Source: Planctomycetota bacterium (GTDB lineage Bacteria; Planctomycetota; UBA8742; UBA2392). From it: a stretch of 64,000 bases of DNA. Numbering within the stretch: position 1 is the first letter of the stretch; the number at the start of each line of letters is the position of its first letter. Positions 26,517-35,102 of this stretch are shown piece by piece. Under the pieces are notes generated by a model. It was not told where the DNA came from, searched no databases, and was given only the letters and a program-made list of their open reading frames with translations. Location of the stretch: positions 1,674,001 to 1,738,000 of the forward strand of contig JACKID010000001.1 in NCBI GenBank assembly GCA_020638675.1, read 5' to 3'. The translations under genes and the position numbers were made by a program.

Positions 26517-27851
26517 GTGAACAAGCTGACCTGCCTGCTCGCGTTGATCGTACTCAGCCTTGCGGGCTGCCAGAACAGCGGCACCGGCGGCGGCGGCGCG
26601 GATGGCGGCAGTTGCGGTGGGGGATTCGGCGACGACGGCAGCAGCGACGGCGGGGAAGTCGAGACCCCGACCACCCAGATCGTGCTGGAACGCAGCGACG
26701 TGCAGCTGTTCCGCGGCACCGAGATGGTCAAGCTGCTCAAGAAGATGGACAGCCCGGAGCGTGATGACTGGCTCTACGTCCGTCGCCACGTGTTTCCGCC
26801 CCCGACACCGCCCTATGAGCTGGACGAAGACGGCAAGTTGGTGCGCAAGAACTACCAGTGGCCGCCTGCGGACATGAACAAGCTCTCGCCCGAGCAGAAG
26901 AAGTGGAAGTCCTACCTGCTGTGGCCCGACTTCATCCGCGAGCTGCTGCAGCAGCGCGACTGGGACCGCGAGGAAAACCGCACGAGGCTGGCGAACTACG
27001 GCTTCATGTTCGAGCTGCTGCAGGACTTCCAGACGCGCGAGCCGTATGCCTCACAGACCCGCGAATCCGAATACTGGAGCAGGTTCGCAGAGTCCATGCT
27101 GGCCTACGGCGAGGACGGGCAGAATCTGCTGATCGCCAACATGATCGTCGCCTTCAGCAACCCGCTTGAGGACGTCGTCTACAACGCGCAGTCCATCCTG
27201 GTGCAGATCGGCACGCCGGCGATCCAGCCGCTTTGCGCGGCCATGTGGACGTCTCACCGACAGATGATCCAGGGCTGGGAAGAAGACGTGGACCCGGATG
27301 ACCCGACCGGTGTGAAACGCATCCGCACCCAGGTCTACAAGGTCGTCGGCAACCCGAACTACAACCGCTACATCGAGGACACGCTGTTCCGCATCGGCCC
27401 GCTGGCCGTGCAACCGGCGATCACGGAACTCACGCGCTCGGTCGACAAAAACGGCAAGGCCGTCGGGCCCATGTGGCGCTACCGCAAGTACTTCGTCGAC
27501 CTGCTCGGGCGCTTCGGCGACAAGCGCGCGTTGCCGGTGCTGGAGGACGAGATCGACCGCGTCGTGGTGCAGGAGTACGACGAGAAGGCACTCGCCGAGG
27601 GCAAGCTGGTGGTCGACGAGCAGTCCACGGACGACGCCGAGTTCACCTGGCACGAGTACCTGATCAAGGCGCTCGGGCAACTCGGCGACCCGGAAGCGCT
27701 GCGCCCGATCATCAAGCTCTGGAAGAAGGACGAGTTTCACGAAGTGGCCGCCATCGGCGCGATCCAGAGAATCACAGGCCGCTCCGTGCGCAGCATCGCC
27801 GCCGCCAGAGAGCTCGCGACGGCGCTGAAAGTAGACCTCAAGGGCGAGTAG
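26517..27851 (+). CDS. Lipoprotein with HEAT-like repeats
   Basis: A 444-residue protein starting at GTG 26517, with GGAG upstream. The signal peptide ends in LAGC (lipobox, Cys18), followed by a Gly/Asp-rich spacer (GTGGGGADGG). The C-terminal half holds at least four HEAT-like units, each with a GxxAxxPL pattern: VQIGTPAIQPLCAAMW, RIGPLAVQPAITEL, RFGDKRALPVLEDEI, QLGDPEALRPIIKLW. HEAT repeats mediate protein contacts. Probably outer-membrane or periplasm facing; partner unknown. Its stop is followed at once by a heptad repeat element. Confidence 0.75.
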   Translation: MNKLTCLLALIVLSLAGCQNSGTGGGGADGGSCGGGFGDDGSSDGGEVETPTTQIVLERSDVQLFRGTEMVKLLKKMDSPERDDWLYVRRHVFPPPTPPYELDEDGKLVRKNYQWPPADMNKLSPEQKKWKSYLLWPDFIRELLQQRDWDREENRTRLANYGFMFELLQDFQTREPYASQTRESEYWSRFAESMLAYGEDGQNLLIANMIVAFSNPLEDVVYNAQSILVQIGTPAIQPLCAAMWTSHRQMIQGWEEDVDPDDPTGVKRIRTQVYKVVGNPNYNRYIEDTLFRIGPLAVQPAITELTRSVDKNGKAVGPMWRYRKYFVDLLGRFGDKRALPVLEDEIDRVVVQEYDEKALAEGKLVVDEQSTDDAEFTWHEYLIKALGQLGDPEALRPIIKLWKKDEFHEVAAIGAIQRITGRSVRSIAAARELATALKVDLKGE

Positions 27852-27930
27852 GCGGGTTTTGGACGGGCTTACGGGCGACAATCCACAGCACTTCCAATCC
27901 GCAATCCAAAATCCACAATCCAAAATCACG
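27852..27930. repeat. Heptad repeat element, locus A
   Basis: The right arm has five units at exact 7-base spacing, each beginning AATCC or AATCA (starts at 27896, 27903, 27910, 27917, 27924), ending just before the ATG of the next gene. A degenerate facing arm (GGGTTTTGGAC) begins directly after the upstream stop codon. GCGAGT is present on both sides (27844-27849 and 27935-27940), a possible target duplication. No gene inside. Confidence 0.6.
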
Positions 27931-28476
27931 ATGAGCGAGTTCAAGATCAACCGCGGGCAGGGCAAGTGCAGCATCACCGGGCGGGCGTTCACCGACGGCG
28001 AGAAGTACATCGTTGCGCTCAAGCCCGACGGCGAGCTGGAAGGCGCCTTCACCCGCGTCGACATCTGCATGGAAGCCTGGGAGCGCCAGGGCGAGGCGGG
28101 CTACACCGCATGGTGGCCGACGGAATTCTCGACCAAACGCAAGCCCGCACTGATGGACCCGGATGCGCTCTGGGAAGTCTTCCACAAGGCACGCAGAGCC
28201 CCGGCTGAAACGCCGGAGACCGCGCCGGAAGGCGCCGAACAGACGGGGCAGTTTTCTCGCGAAGATCTCGACCGCTTCGCCTACGTGGCGGCGCTCGGGC
28301 TGATGCGCCTCAAGAAACTCAAGCTCAAGGAGACGCGCCGCAAGGGCAAGCGCGAGTACCTCGTGTTCGACACGCCGGGGCGCACGGGCCAGCGCGAGAG
28401 CTATGAAGTCCTGAACCCTGAGCTGGACGAAGCCGGCGTCGAGAACATCCAGGACCGCCTGGCCGACCTGGCATAG
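27931..28476 (+). CDS. Protein of unknown function
   Basis: A 181-residue soluble protein. The N-terminal part (GQGKCSITGRAFTDGEKYIVAL) is a compact Cys-containing unit; the C-terminal half is helical and rich in Lys/Arg (LGLMRLKKLKLKETRRKGKR) with a Pro/Glu-rich hinge at about 90-112. No known family. ATG at 27931 directly follows the heptad repeat and has no clear Shine-Dalgarno sequence; a longer reading from 27859 would translate the repeat itself and is rejected. Confidence 0.7.
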   Translation: MSEFKINRGQGKCSITGRAFTDGEKYIVALKPDGELEGAFTRVDICMEAWERQGEAGYTAWWPTEFSTKRKPALMDPDALWEVFHKARRAPAETPETAPEGAEQTGQFSREDLDRFAYVAALGLMRLKKLKLKETRRKGKREYLVFDTPGRTGQRESYEVLNPELDEAGVENIQDRLADLA

Positions 28477-28575
28477 ATGGTTCCGAATTCCTGCGTTGGT
28501 CAACTCAGTCCCCAGAACCCAGAACGGACCGGCCTGCCCCCTGCACTTCGCGACGCGTAGCTGTAAAACGCCCGC

Positions 28576-29571
28576 ATGGGGAATCGCATCCTGGTCAATG
28601 GTTTCGGTCGTGTAGGCCGCGCGCTGTTTCGGATTCTTGAGACAGCCAAGGGCGCCGACGTCGTCGCGATCAACGACCCGCTGCCCGCCGAGCAACTGGC
28701 CTACCTGCTGAAGTACGACACGGTGATGGGGCGCTTCGACGGCGAAATCTCCGTTGATCGTGACACCCTGCTGGTGGCCGGGCGGCGCATTCGCGTCACC
28801 CACAACGGTCTGCTGCACAAGCGCGAAGTGGAAGGCTGCGACATCGTCGTCAACTCCTCCGGGCGCAACAACACGCGCGAGAATCTGGAAGCCATCCTCG
28901 AGCACGGCGTGCGGCGTATCGTGGTGTCCAAGCCGCTCGCGCGCGGCGTCTGCGACCGCACGCTGATGGTGGGGGTGAACGACGGCGCCCTCACCGACGA
29001 CGACCGCATCGTCAGCGCCGGAAGCTGCACCGCCCACTGCTACACGCCGATCCTGAAGTCGCTGCATGAGGAGTGGCCCGTCGTGCGCGGCTACATGATG
29101 ACCGTGCACGCCTACACCAGCGGGCAGAACATCGTCGACGGCGGCCACGCAGGCGACCCGCGCCGCGGGCGCGCCGGGGCCAGCAACATCGTGCCGACCA
29201 CTACCGAAAGCCTGACGGCCTTCGAGCAGATCATGCCCGAGCTGGCAGGCCGCATCACCGGCATGGCCCAGCGCGTGCCGGTGGTCAACGGCAGCAACGT
29301 CGAGCTGGTGCTCGAGCTGCGCGGACGCCCCACGGCCGAGGACGTGAATGCCCACGTCGCAGCGGCCGCCAAGGGCGCCTACCAGGGCATTATTGAGTAC
29401 AGCACTGACCCGCTTGTCAGCAGCGACATCGTCGGCAACCCGCACAGCGCAGTCTTCGATAGCCTTTTGACCCACGCCGACACGGCCGAGACCACTATGG
29501 TGCGCCTCGTCGCCTGGTACGACAACGAGTGGGGCTACAGCAACCGCCTGGCCGAGCTGGTTTCGCGCTAG
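28576..29571 (+). CDS. gap: Divergent glyceraldehyde-3-phosphate dehydrogenase
   Basis: Phosphorylating NAD-dependent oxidation of glyceraldehyde-3-phosphate. 331 residues. NAD fold NGFGRVGRALF (8-18) and Asp34 in INDP favour NAD. The nucleophile Cys151 lies in SAGSCTAHCYTP, where the usual SCTTN reads SCTAH, and the catalytic His178 is in TVHAYTSGQ. RRGRAGASNIVPTTTES and WYDNEWGYSNR are recognisable but drifted. The fold and nucleophile argue for an active dehydrogenase; erythrose-4-phosphate dehydrogenase is an alternative. Not beside pgk, which is 2 kb downstream. Confidence 0.85.
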   Translation: MGNRILVNGFGRVGRALFRILETAKGADVVAINDPLPAEQLAYLLKYDTVMGRFDGEISVDRDTLLVAGRRIRVTHNGLLHKREVEGCDIVVNSSGRNNTRENLEAILEHGVRRIVVSKPLARGVCDRTLMVGVNDGALTDDDRIVSAGSCTAHCYTPILKSLHEEWPVVRGYMMTVHAYTSGQNIVDGGHAGDPRRGRAGASNIVPTTTESLTAFEQIMPELAGRITGMAQRVPVVNGSNVELVLELRGRPTAEDVNAHVAAAAKGAYQGIIEYSTDPLVSSDIVGNPHSAVFDSLLTHADTAETTMVRLVAWYDNEWGYSNRLAELVSR

Positions 29572-29644
29572 CCGAAAATTTGTCGCACGTCCCATTACAC
29601 TCTTCTGCACGCGGAATGGTCCGCGCCCTATGCAGGAGATTGTC

Positions 29645-30079
29645 ATGACCGCCAGTTCACGAAAGCACCGCAAACACCAGCGCGAGATGGCCCGCAAGGC
29701 CGCGCGCGAACGGCTCGGCGTCAAGCTCGCGGAGCCCGTGCAAGTGAAAGAGCCTGCGCCCTCGGTTGAGCGGTCCAAGAAGGCGCCCGCGCGCAAGCGG
29801 GTTCAGAAGCTGCTGGAGACGGCCGCGCACGAGCTGGATGAGCTGGAGACAGCGATCCTCGACCAGATGTTGGATGCGGCGAACGAAGCGATCGCGCTGC
29901 ACAAGGCCGAGGCGCATGCGCGCAACGAGGCCCGCAAACGCGGCGAGCCCGTGCCCAAGCGCTGGGAAGTCTCGCCCAGCGTCTACGACCGCATCTGTAG
30001 CAAGGCGCTGCGGATCATCGAGATCCGCCTCGCGCGTCGCCGCGGTCTGAAAGAGGCCGAAGCACGCCTGGCGGGCTAG
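29645..30079 (+). CDS. Small basic protein of unknown function
   Basis: A 144-residue, Lys/Arg-rich, helical protein. Residues 1-60 are very basic (RKHRKHQREMARKAARERLG, APARKRVQKLL); the middle is an amphipathic helix (HELDELETAILDQMLDAANEAI) that could be coiled coil; the end is again basic (LRIIEIRLARRRGLKEAEAR). ATG at 29645 is chosen for its AGGAGATTG ribosome site. The charge pattern suggests binding to nucleic acid or ribosome. No family recognised. Confidence 0.6.
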   Translation: MTASSRKHRKHQREMARKAARERLGVKLAEPVQVKEPAPSVERSKKAPARKRVQKLLETAAHELDELETAILDQMLDAANEAIALHKAEAHARNEARKRGEPVPKRWEVSPSVYDRICSKALRIIEIRLARRRGLKEAEARLAG

Positions 30080-30115
30080 GGCGCGCCGCTCTTTGACAAA
30101 TTGCGCATCGACCCG

Positions 30116-30181
30116 CCCCGCCCGAAAGGGCGGGGAGACTACGTGGCAGCGTCGGATAGATCCCCGCCCTCTCGGGCGGGG
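30116..30181. repeat. Twin GC-hairpin repeat, second copy
   Basis: Two hairpins with identical arms CCCCGCCC and GGGCGGGG, loops GAAA (30124-30127) and TCTC (30170-30173), 26 bases apart. Same architecture as 10434-10491 but different arm sequence. It also could end transcription from the upstream gene, although no T run follows. Confidence 0.65.
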
Positions 30182-30202
30182 CGGATCGCGCGTTGCACTG
30201 GT

Positions 30203-30458
30203 TAAAGAAGCGGGCCCCTTGAAGGGGCCCGGGTGGGTGGAAAAGAGATGCCTGGAGTGAATACCGTGGGTGCGTTGGATTGGCAGATCCGGGAGAGCAG
30301 GTGCGGTATTCGGTTGTTCGAGGCGTCAGTCCAGGTTCCGAGCTTCGGAGTCCACAGCGGATTGTGGGTGGGAGGATGCAGCCGTGGGGTGCTGCATGGT
30401 GGAGTCCGTCCTCCGGAATCTGGTCTGTTGGTGAAGCATCTCCTTTCCGTCTGGCGTT
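30203..30458 (-). ncRNA. Candidate structured non-coding RNA of about 250 nt
   Basis: Read on the minus strand, the ends pair perfectly over 13 bases: GGAAAGGAGATGC (30448-30436) with GCATCTCTTTTCC (30251-30239), one G-U. Inside are two domains: CCAGATTCCG (30423-30414) with CGGAACCTGG (30340-30331), 9 of 10 paired, enclosing TGCAGC/GCTGCA and CCACA/TGTGG hairpins; and a hairpin from CGGTATTC/GAATACCG (30304-30311 with 30259-30266). The closing stem is followed within 8 bases by a strong terminator. No ORF of credible size occupies it. It matches no RNA family I recognise (not 6S, SRP, tmRNA or RNase P by motif). The plus strand folds comparably, so strand is likely, not certain. Confidence 0.45.
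30211..30231 (-). terminator. Terminator of the candidate ncRNA
   Basis: An 8-bp GC-only stem, CGGGCCCC with GGGGCCCG, and a 5-base loop, followed on the minus strand by CTTCTTTAACC. It is 8 bases after the closing stem of the RNA. Confidence 0.6.
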
Positions 30459-30464
30459 AAAACG

Positions 30465-30493
30465 AAAGTACCCCGAAAAGGTTGGATAAACAA
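30465..30493 (-). promoter_or_regulatory. Candidate promoter of the ncRNA
   Basis: Minus strand: TTGTTT (30493-30488), exactly 17 bases, then TACTTT (30470-30465). This would start transcription near 30458, about 10 bases before the closing stem. Confidence 0.35.
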
Positions 30494-30558
30494 ATCAGCA
30501 ATATCCATCCCGTCGCCGAACGGCCAAACAACTTCCACCCTCGCAAAACGGCAAAGAC

Positions 30559-31401
30559 CTACTGCGGGCGTTTTTCGTACGTATTCGAGCGCTTCATGAT
30601 TCGTGTTGTCGCATCCGCCGCCTTGTGCAAGTCTGCCTCTTGCTCGAGCAATCGGTCGCGCTCGGCCTGGCAGTGCCGGTGGTACTCTTGCTGTTCGGTG
30701 TAGCGCATTGCTTCGAACCGCTTCAGTTCGCCGAGCAGCCGCGCGTCAACTTCCTTAGGCGGGTCCGCGACATTCAGCGCCTCCGGACAGATTTCCTCGA
30801 GCAATTGAATCCGGAAGGGTGGGCAAACACATATCCAACAGGTCTCTCCGACCTCCCATCGGTTCCAGAAGAGCCCAGCACGCAATGTGGCAGTGCGCTT
30901 CTTGCCCACCTCAAGCCATTGCACCGTCATAGCGTTTGGATGTGTATCACCGACGCGGCTGAGGTACTGGAACAGCCGGACGAGAAAACCCATGTGGCAG
31001 AACACGTCCAGGATCAACATGACGAGGAAGTCTTTCCCCGATCCGTCCGGCAAACCCCTCGCTCTACTGACAATCTCGACGGGAATGATTCGCCCGTGGC
31101 GCCAGCGAGTATGGGGCAGGCCTTCCAGCAGGGTTCCGACGCCTACCAGCACCATAAGCACCCAACCCGCATAGACCCCAAGGCCGGGTGGATAGTTGGC
31201 TGCGGGTACGTATTCAAGGCTGATCGCGAACCCGAGCACGCCGAGAGCAATCAAAAGCAGGCTGACGTACCACGGCACCTTACTCGCCCACCGGGCACCG
31301 ATGAGCGGTCTCGGCGGCGCCGCGAACCACGGGTTCGGGTCCAGGAAATCGCCGGGCGGCCAGTTGGCGGGGTCTTTTAGCGGATCGTTCTGGGGCTCCA
31401 T
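30559..31401 (-). CDS. Membrane protein of unknown function with two TM segments
   Basis: A 280-residue protein. After a Pro-rich N-terminus (1-40) come two transmembrane helices (about 45-62 and 75-92), then a cytoplasmic domain with FRIQLLEEICPEAL and a long charged helix at the C-terminus (RYTEQQEYHRHCQAERDRLL) that is probably coiled coil. Cys residues cluster in CWICVCPPF (about 194-202). No family recognised. ATG at 31401 chosen; it is divergent from pgk. Confidence 0.65.
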   Translation of the reverse strand: MEPQNDPLKDPANWPPGDFLDPNPWFAAPPRPLIGARWASKVPWYVSLLLIALGVLGFAISLEYVPAANYPPGLGVYAGWVLMVLVGVGTLLEGLPHTRWRHGRIIPVEIVSRARGLPDGSGKDFLVMLILDVFCHMGFLVRLFQYLSRVGDTHPNAMTVQWLEVGKKRTATLRAGLFWNRWEVGETCWICVCPPFRIQLLEEICPEALNVADPPKEVDARLLGELKRFEAMRYTEQQEYHRHCQAERDRLLEQEADLHKAADATTRIMKRSNTYEKRPQ

Positions 31402-31536
31402 GCGGCCAGTGTAGCCCGGCTCTCGGTGGGGAACAGCGCGACTGTGGAGGTGTCGCGGGGGCGGGCTATACTCCCGATTGCGGGACTGGCGCTTGGGCAG
31501 AGTGCGTTCCGACAGTGGACCAAATACGGGGCTGAC

Positions 31537-32742
31537 ATGGACTTCAGCAAGATTCCGGGCATCGATTCGCTGGGCGACCTCAAGGGCAAGCGCGTCTTCC
31601 TGCGCGCCGACTTCAACGTGCCGCTGGAGGGCGAGACCATCACCAGCGACCAGCGCATCCGCGCCGCACTGCCGACCATCCAGTTGCTGCAAAGCAAGGG
31701 CGCGCAGGTGATCCTGGCCAGCCACCTTGGTCGCCCGGAAGGCAACGGCTTCGAGAAAGAGTTCTCGCTAAAGCCCGTCGCCAAGCGACTCAGCGAGCTG
31801 CTGGGCAGCGAAGTCCCGCTGATCCCCGACTGCGTCGGCGAGAACACCCGCAAGAGCGCGCGCGGCATTCCCAACGGGCACGCCGCGCTGCTTGAGAACC
31901 TGCGCTTCCACAAGGCCGAGAAGAAAGGCTCCGAGGTTTTCGGGCGCGAGCTGGCCTCCTACGCCGATGCTTACGTGAATGACGCCTTCGGCACCTGCCA
32001 CCGCGGCGACGCCAGCATGGTCTGGCCGGCCAAGGTTCTACCAAGCGCGGCCGGCCTGCTGGTGAAGGCGGAAGTGGACGCGATGGCCCGGGTGCTCGAA
32101 AACCCGGCGCGCCCGTGCCTGGCGGTGCTGGGCGGCGCGAAGGTCAGCGACAAGATTCCGCTGGTGAACAACCTGATCGACAAGGTGAACGAGATCTGCA
32201 TCGGCGGCGGGATGGCGTACACGTTCCTGCTGGCCGAAGGCATTGGCATCGGCAACAGCCTGTGCGACGACACGCTGGTTGAGGAGTGCAGGCAGATCAT
32301 CGCCAAGGCGGCCGACAAGGGCGTGATCCTGCACCTGCCGACGGACCATGTGGTGGCGGGCGACATGGAAGACGAACAGTTTGAAGAGGTCAACGGTGAC
32401 GTGCCGGAAGGCAAAGCCGCGTTCGACATCGGCGGGCAGACGCTGACCCGCTTCGCCGACGCCATCAAGCGCGCCAAGACGATCCTGTTCAACGGCCCGA
32501 TGGGCGTCTTCGAGAAGGAGCGCTTCAGCAACGGCAGCAAGGGCATAATCAGCGCGATTGCGGCGGCGACTGAAAGTGGCGCGTTCAGCGTCATCGGTGG
32601 GGGAGACAGCGCCGCGGCCGTCGAGCACTTCGGGCTGGAGAACAAGATGAGCCACGTAAGCACCGGCGGCGGGGCGTCGCTGACGTTGCTGCAAGGCGGC
32701 GAGATGCCGGCCCTCGAAGCGCTGATAAAGCCCGGTGCGTAA
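31537..32742 (+). CDS. pgk: Phosphoglycerate kinase
   Basis: Transfers phosphate between 1,3-bisphosphoglycerate and ADP in glycolysis. 401 residues, canonical length. Conserved blocks: VFLRADFNVPLEG (substrate Arg and Asn), ASHLGRP, LGGAKVSDKI, GPMGVFE and GGGDSAAAVE, the last being the nucleotide-binding end loop. ATG at 31537 (MDFSKIPG) gives normal length. An upstream start at 31426 would add a non-conserved extension. rpe follows by 134 bases, so central-carbon genes are grouped here although gap is 2 kb away. Confidence 0.95.
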   Translation: MDFSKIPGIDSLGDLKGKRVFLRADFNVPLEGETITSDQRIRAALPTIQLLQSKGAQVILASHLGRPEGNGFEKEFSLKPVAKRLSELLGSEVPLIPDCVGENTRKSARGIPNGHAALLENLRFHKAEKKGSEVFGRELASYADAYVNDAFGTCHRGDASMVWPAKVLPSAAGLLVKAEVDAMARVLENPARPCLAVLGGAKVSDKIPLVNNLIDKVNEICIGGGMAYTFLLAEGIGIGNSLCDDTLVEECRQIIAKAADKGVILHLPTDHVVAGDMEDEQFEEVNGDVPEGKAAFDIGGQTLTRFADAIKRAKTILFNGPMGVFEKERFSNGSKGIISAIAAATESGAFSVIGGGDSAAAVEHFGLENKMSHVSTGGGASLTLLQGGEMPALEALIKPGA

Positions 32743-32847
32743 GCTCCGGGCATGACGGGATGACGCGGGCAATCACTGCGCACCGTGCTCCGAAGGATTG
32801 CAGCGCTCTGCTGAGTGTCTAGTGTGGCGGGCGCTGCGGGGTGACAT

Positions 32848-32869
32848 GCCCCCAGCTGACGCCGGGGGC
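32848..32869. repeat. GC hairpin repeat upstream of rpe
   Basis: A 6-bp stem, GCCCCC with GGGGGC, around AGCTGACGCC, eight bases before the rpe start codon. On the minus strand it reads TAGCCCCCGGCGTCAGC then TGGGGGC, the same type as the TAGCCC...GGGG unit at 59.2 kb. The GGGGG arm may double as the rpe ribosome site. Confidence 0.5.
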
Positions 32870-32876
32870 TACGAAC

Positions 32877-33515
32877 ATGCCTGAACTGAAGATTGCTCCA
32901 TCATTGTTGTCGTGCGACTTCGCGAACATTGAGCGTGAGGTCAAGGCGATCGAAGCCGCGGGGGCGGACCTGCTGCACGTGGACGTGATGGACGCGCACT
33001 TCGTGCCGAACCTGACCATCGGCCCGCCGGTGGTTGCGGCGATCAAGAAGGTCGCGAGCAAACCGCTCGATTGCCACCTGATGATGACCGACCCCCAGCG
33101 CTACGTGGAAGCCTTCGCGAAGGCGGGTGCGGACTTTCTGACCATTCACGTTGAAAGCAACGCGCCGATCGGCGAGACGCTGGCCGACATCCGTAAGCAT
33201 GGCGTGAAACCCGGGCTGGTGGTCAACCCGGACACCAGCATCGAGGCCGTGAAGCCGTGGCTCAGCCAGATCGACATGCTGCTGGTGATGAGCGTGTGGC
33301 CGGGCTTCGGCGGGCAGAAGTTCATCGCCAAGGTGCTGGAAACGGTGAAGGCCGCGCGCGAGCTCGCGCCCGAGCTGGACATCGAAATCGACGGCGGCAT
33401 CAACGGCGAAACCATCAAGCTGGCGGTGGAAGCCGGCGCCAACGTGATCGTCGCCGGCAGCTACGTCTTCAGCGGCGACTACGCCGAACGCATCAAGAGC
33501 CTGCGGGTTGCCTAA
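32877..33515 (+). CDS. rpe: Ribulose-phosphate 3-epimerase
   Basis: Interconverts ribulose-5-phosphate and xylulose-5-phosphate in the pentose phosphate pathway. 212 residues, TIM barrel. Metal ligands and catalytic residues visible: HVDVMDAHFVPN (His and Asp), DCHLMM (His) and EIDGGI (Asp). The phosphate-binding end VAGSYVFSGD is intact. ATG at 32877; the G-run of an upstream hairpin lies at ribosome-site distance. It converges with the next gene, whose stop follows at once. Confidence 0.95.
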   Translation: MPELKIAPSLLSCDFANIEREVKAIEAAGADLLHVDVMDAHFVPNLTIGPPVVAAIKKVASKPLDCHLMMTDPQRYVEAFAKAGADFLTIHVESNAPIGETLADIRKHGVKPGLVVNPDTSIEAVKPWLSQIDMLLVMSVWPGFGGQKFIAKVLETVKAARELAPELDIEIDGGINGETIKLAVEAGANVIVAGSYVFSGDYAERIKSLRVA

Positions 33516-34871
33516 CTACTTGCGCGGCTCGTTCGGCCCGCCGGGTACGGTGCTTTTCAGCTTCTCGCGCAGCTTGCGGATTTCTTCGGTGCGCTTGTCT
33601 TCCTCCGTCGCCCGGGCTTGCTCTTCCACCGCGGTGAGCGTCACTTCGCCGATGTCCGTGTGTGCGCCCTTGTAGACGCTGACGCGGATGCGCTCCGAGT
33701 CGTTGTAGCCACGCAGGGAAACCACCAGCTCGATCGTGTCCTCGGGCGGGTTCTGGATCAGCGCCTTGCCGTCTTTGTCCGCGATGCCGGTGCCGCCGCG
33801 TGACTTGCCGTCGGCGCTGTAGAAGGTGACGGTGAAGTAGCCGCTCGGCGTCTGCTCGGCGCAGACCAGCTTCAACTCGAGCGACGTCACGCGGGTCATC
33901 ACGATGTCGGCGCTGAGGCGTGTGGGCTCGCCGGCCGTGATCGAGACCTTGGGCGAGTCTTTCGGCGGCGTGTAGCCGATGCAGGTGACGCTGAGCGTGT
34001 AGTCGCCGGGGGTCATTCCGCCGACAGTGAAGTCGCCGCCGGCGTCGGTCATGGCGCTGAGTGCGCGCCCGCCCCACTTCCCGCCGGACAGGATCATGAC
34101 GCGTGCGCCCTCGATCGCGTTGAAGTCCTGGTCCACGACGCGGCCTGTGATTCCCGCCGCCTGTTTCATCACCAGCGCGACGCCTTCGTACGGCGTGCCG
34201 GGCGTGACGTCGATGGTCTCGCGCTCGCTGGGAAGGAACAGCTTGTGCTGGGCGTACAGGTCCAGGCTCAGCGCTGCGTCGGACGGCGCATAGTAGGTGC
34301 CGCTGAAGTTGCCTTCGGCGTCGGTGACGGCGATCGATCGCTGGGATGCTGCCTTGCGGCGCCCGATGGCTTCGTCGCCGGCGATCTGGCTGTTGGCGAT
34401 GACGGATGCACCCGCGACCGGTTGGCCGGCCGGGTCGATCACGCGCCCGGAGACGGTAACAGCGTTCTTGGTGAGGTTCTCTTCGAGCTGGGCCAGCGCC
34501 TTGGCGATGTCCCGGATGCGCGCTTCCTTGTCGGCCTCGCTGAGGTTGGAGGCGTCGAGCGCCTTTTCCAGCTTGGTCTTCATGGCCTCGACGGGCGAAT
34601 CGGCGACCGGCTGCGTGGTCGGCTCCTGCTTGGGTTCAGGCTTCGGCTCGGGCGCGGGATTGGCGGGCTCAGGAGTGGGGGACTCGGCCGGCGTCGCCTC
34701 AAGCGGCGCGTTGGTGTGGGTTGAGCTGTCGAGAGGCTCGGCGTCGAGGGCCCTGGCCGCGACCGTGGGCGCGGGTGCGTTGGCGCCGCCATAGATAAGG
34801 AAGAAGCCGCCGCCAAACACCAACCCGGTCAGCAGCACCAGCAACGGCAAAACCAGCATCGAACGCTTCAT
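33516..34871 (-). CDS. Membrane-anchored protein with carboxypeptidase-regulatory-like domains
   Basis: A 451-residue protein: an N-terminal signal anchor (about 5-28), a Pro/Glu/Ala-rich linker (about 40-95), a predicted helical stretch (97-135), then two CarboxypepD_reg-like beta sandwiches at about 138-235 (VTVSGRVIDPAGQPVAGASV) and 238-325 (GITGRVVDQDFNAIEGARV), each with the expected GR-V-D-G pattern and a FSGTYY or FTVGG turn. The C-terminal third is another beta domain and a charged helix. Such domains occur in adhesion or surface proteins. ATG at 34871. Confidence 0.75.
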   Translation of the reverse strand: MKRSMLVLPLLVLLTGLVFGGGFFLIYGGANAPAPTVAARALDAEPLDSSTHTNAPLEATPAESPTPEPANPAPEPKPEPKQEPTTQPVADSPVEAMKTKLEKALDASNLSEADKEARIRDIAKALAQLEENLTKNAVTVSGRVIDPAGQPVAGASVIANSQIAGDEAIGRRKAASQRSIAVTDAEGNFSGTYYAPSDAALSLDLYAQHKLFLPSERETIDVTPGTPYEGVALVMKQAAGITGRVVDQDFNAIEGARVMILSGGKWGGRALSAMTDAGGDFTVGGMTPGDYTLSVTCIGYTPPKDSPKVSITAGEPTRLSADIVMTRVTSLELKLVCAEQTPSGYFTVTFYSADGKSRGGTGIADKDGKALIQNPPEDTIELVVSLRGYNDSERIRVSVYKGAHTDIGEVTLTAVEEQARATEEDKRTEEIRKLREKLKSTVPGGPNEPRK

Positions 34872-35102
34872 CTCAACCTCGGACTCACAGGCGCATACCT
34901 ATGACGCGTGGATTTCGACCAGGTTCCGAAATAATGAACAACTCCTCGTGGTAGGACCCCGCGAAGCGCGTCGCTGATGTTACATGAACAAAAGTAGTTT
35001 CCGCAAATACGAGAAGAAGATTGCCTATGGTGTGTGGCCCCTGATCATGGCACTTCGGCAATCGGGCTTCGATTTCAGGAACATAGTCGAACGGGGGACA
35101 GC

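Noticed and set aside
28503..28540. Another heptad element after the 27931-28476 gene (CCCAGAA twice)
   Set aside because: Only two units and no facing arm; could be a remnant but not supportable.
30326..30538. Small minus-strand ORF of 70 codons in the ncRNA region
   Set aside because: It lacks a convincing ribosome site, its second half lies inside the paired helices, and the product resembles no protein. A 37-codon internal start has its Shine-Dalgarno directly against the ATG.
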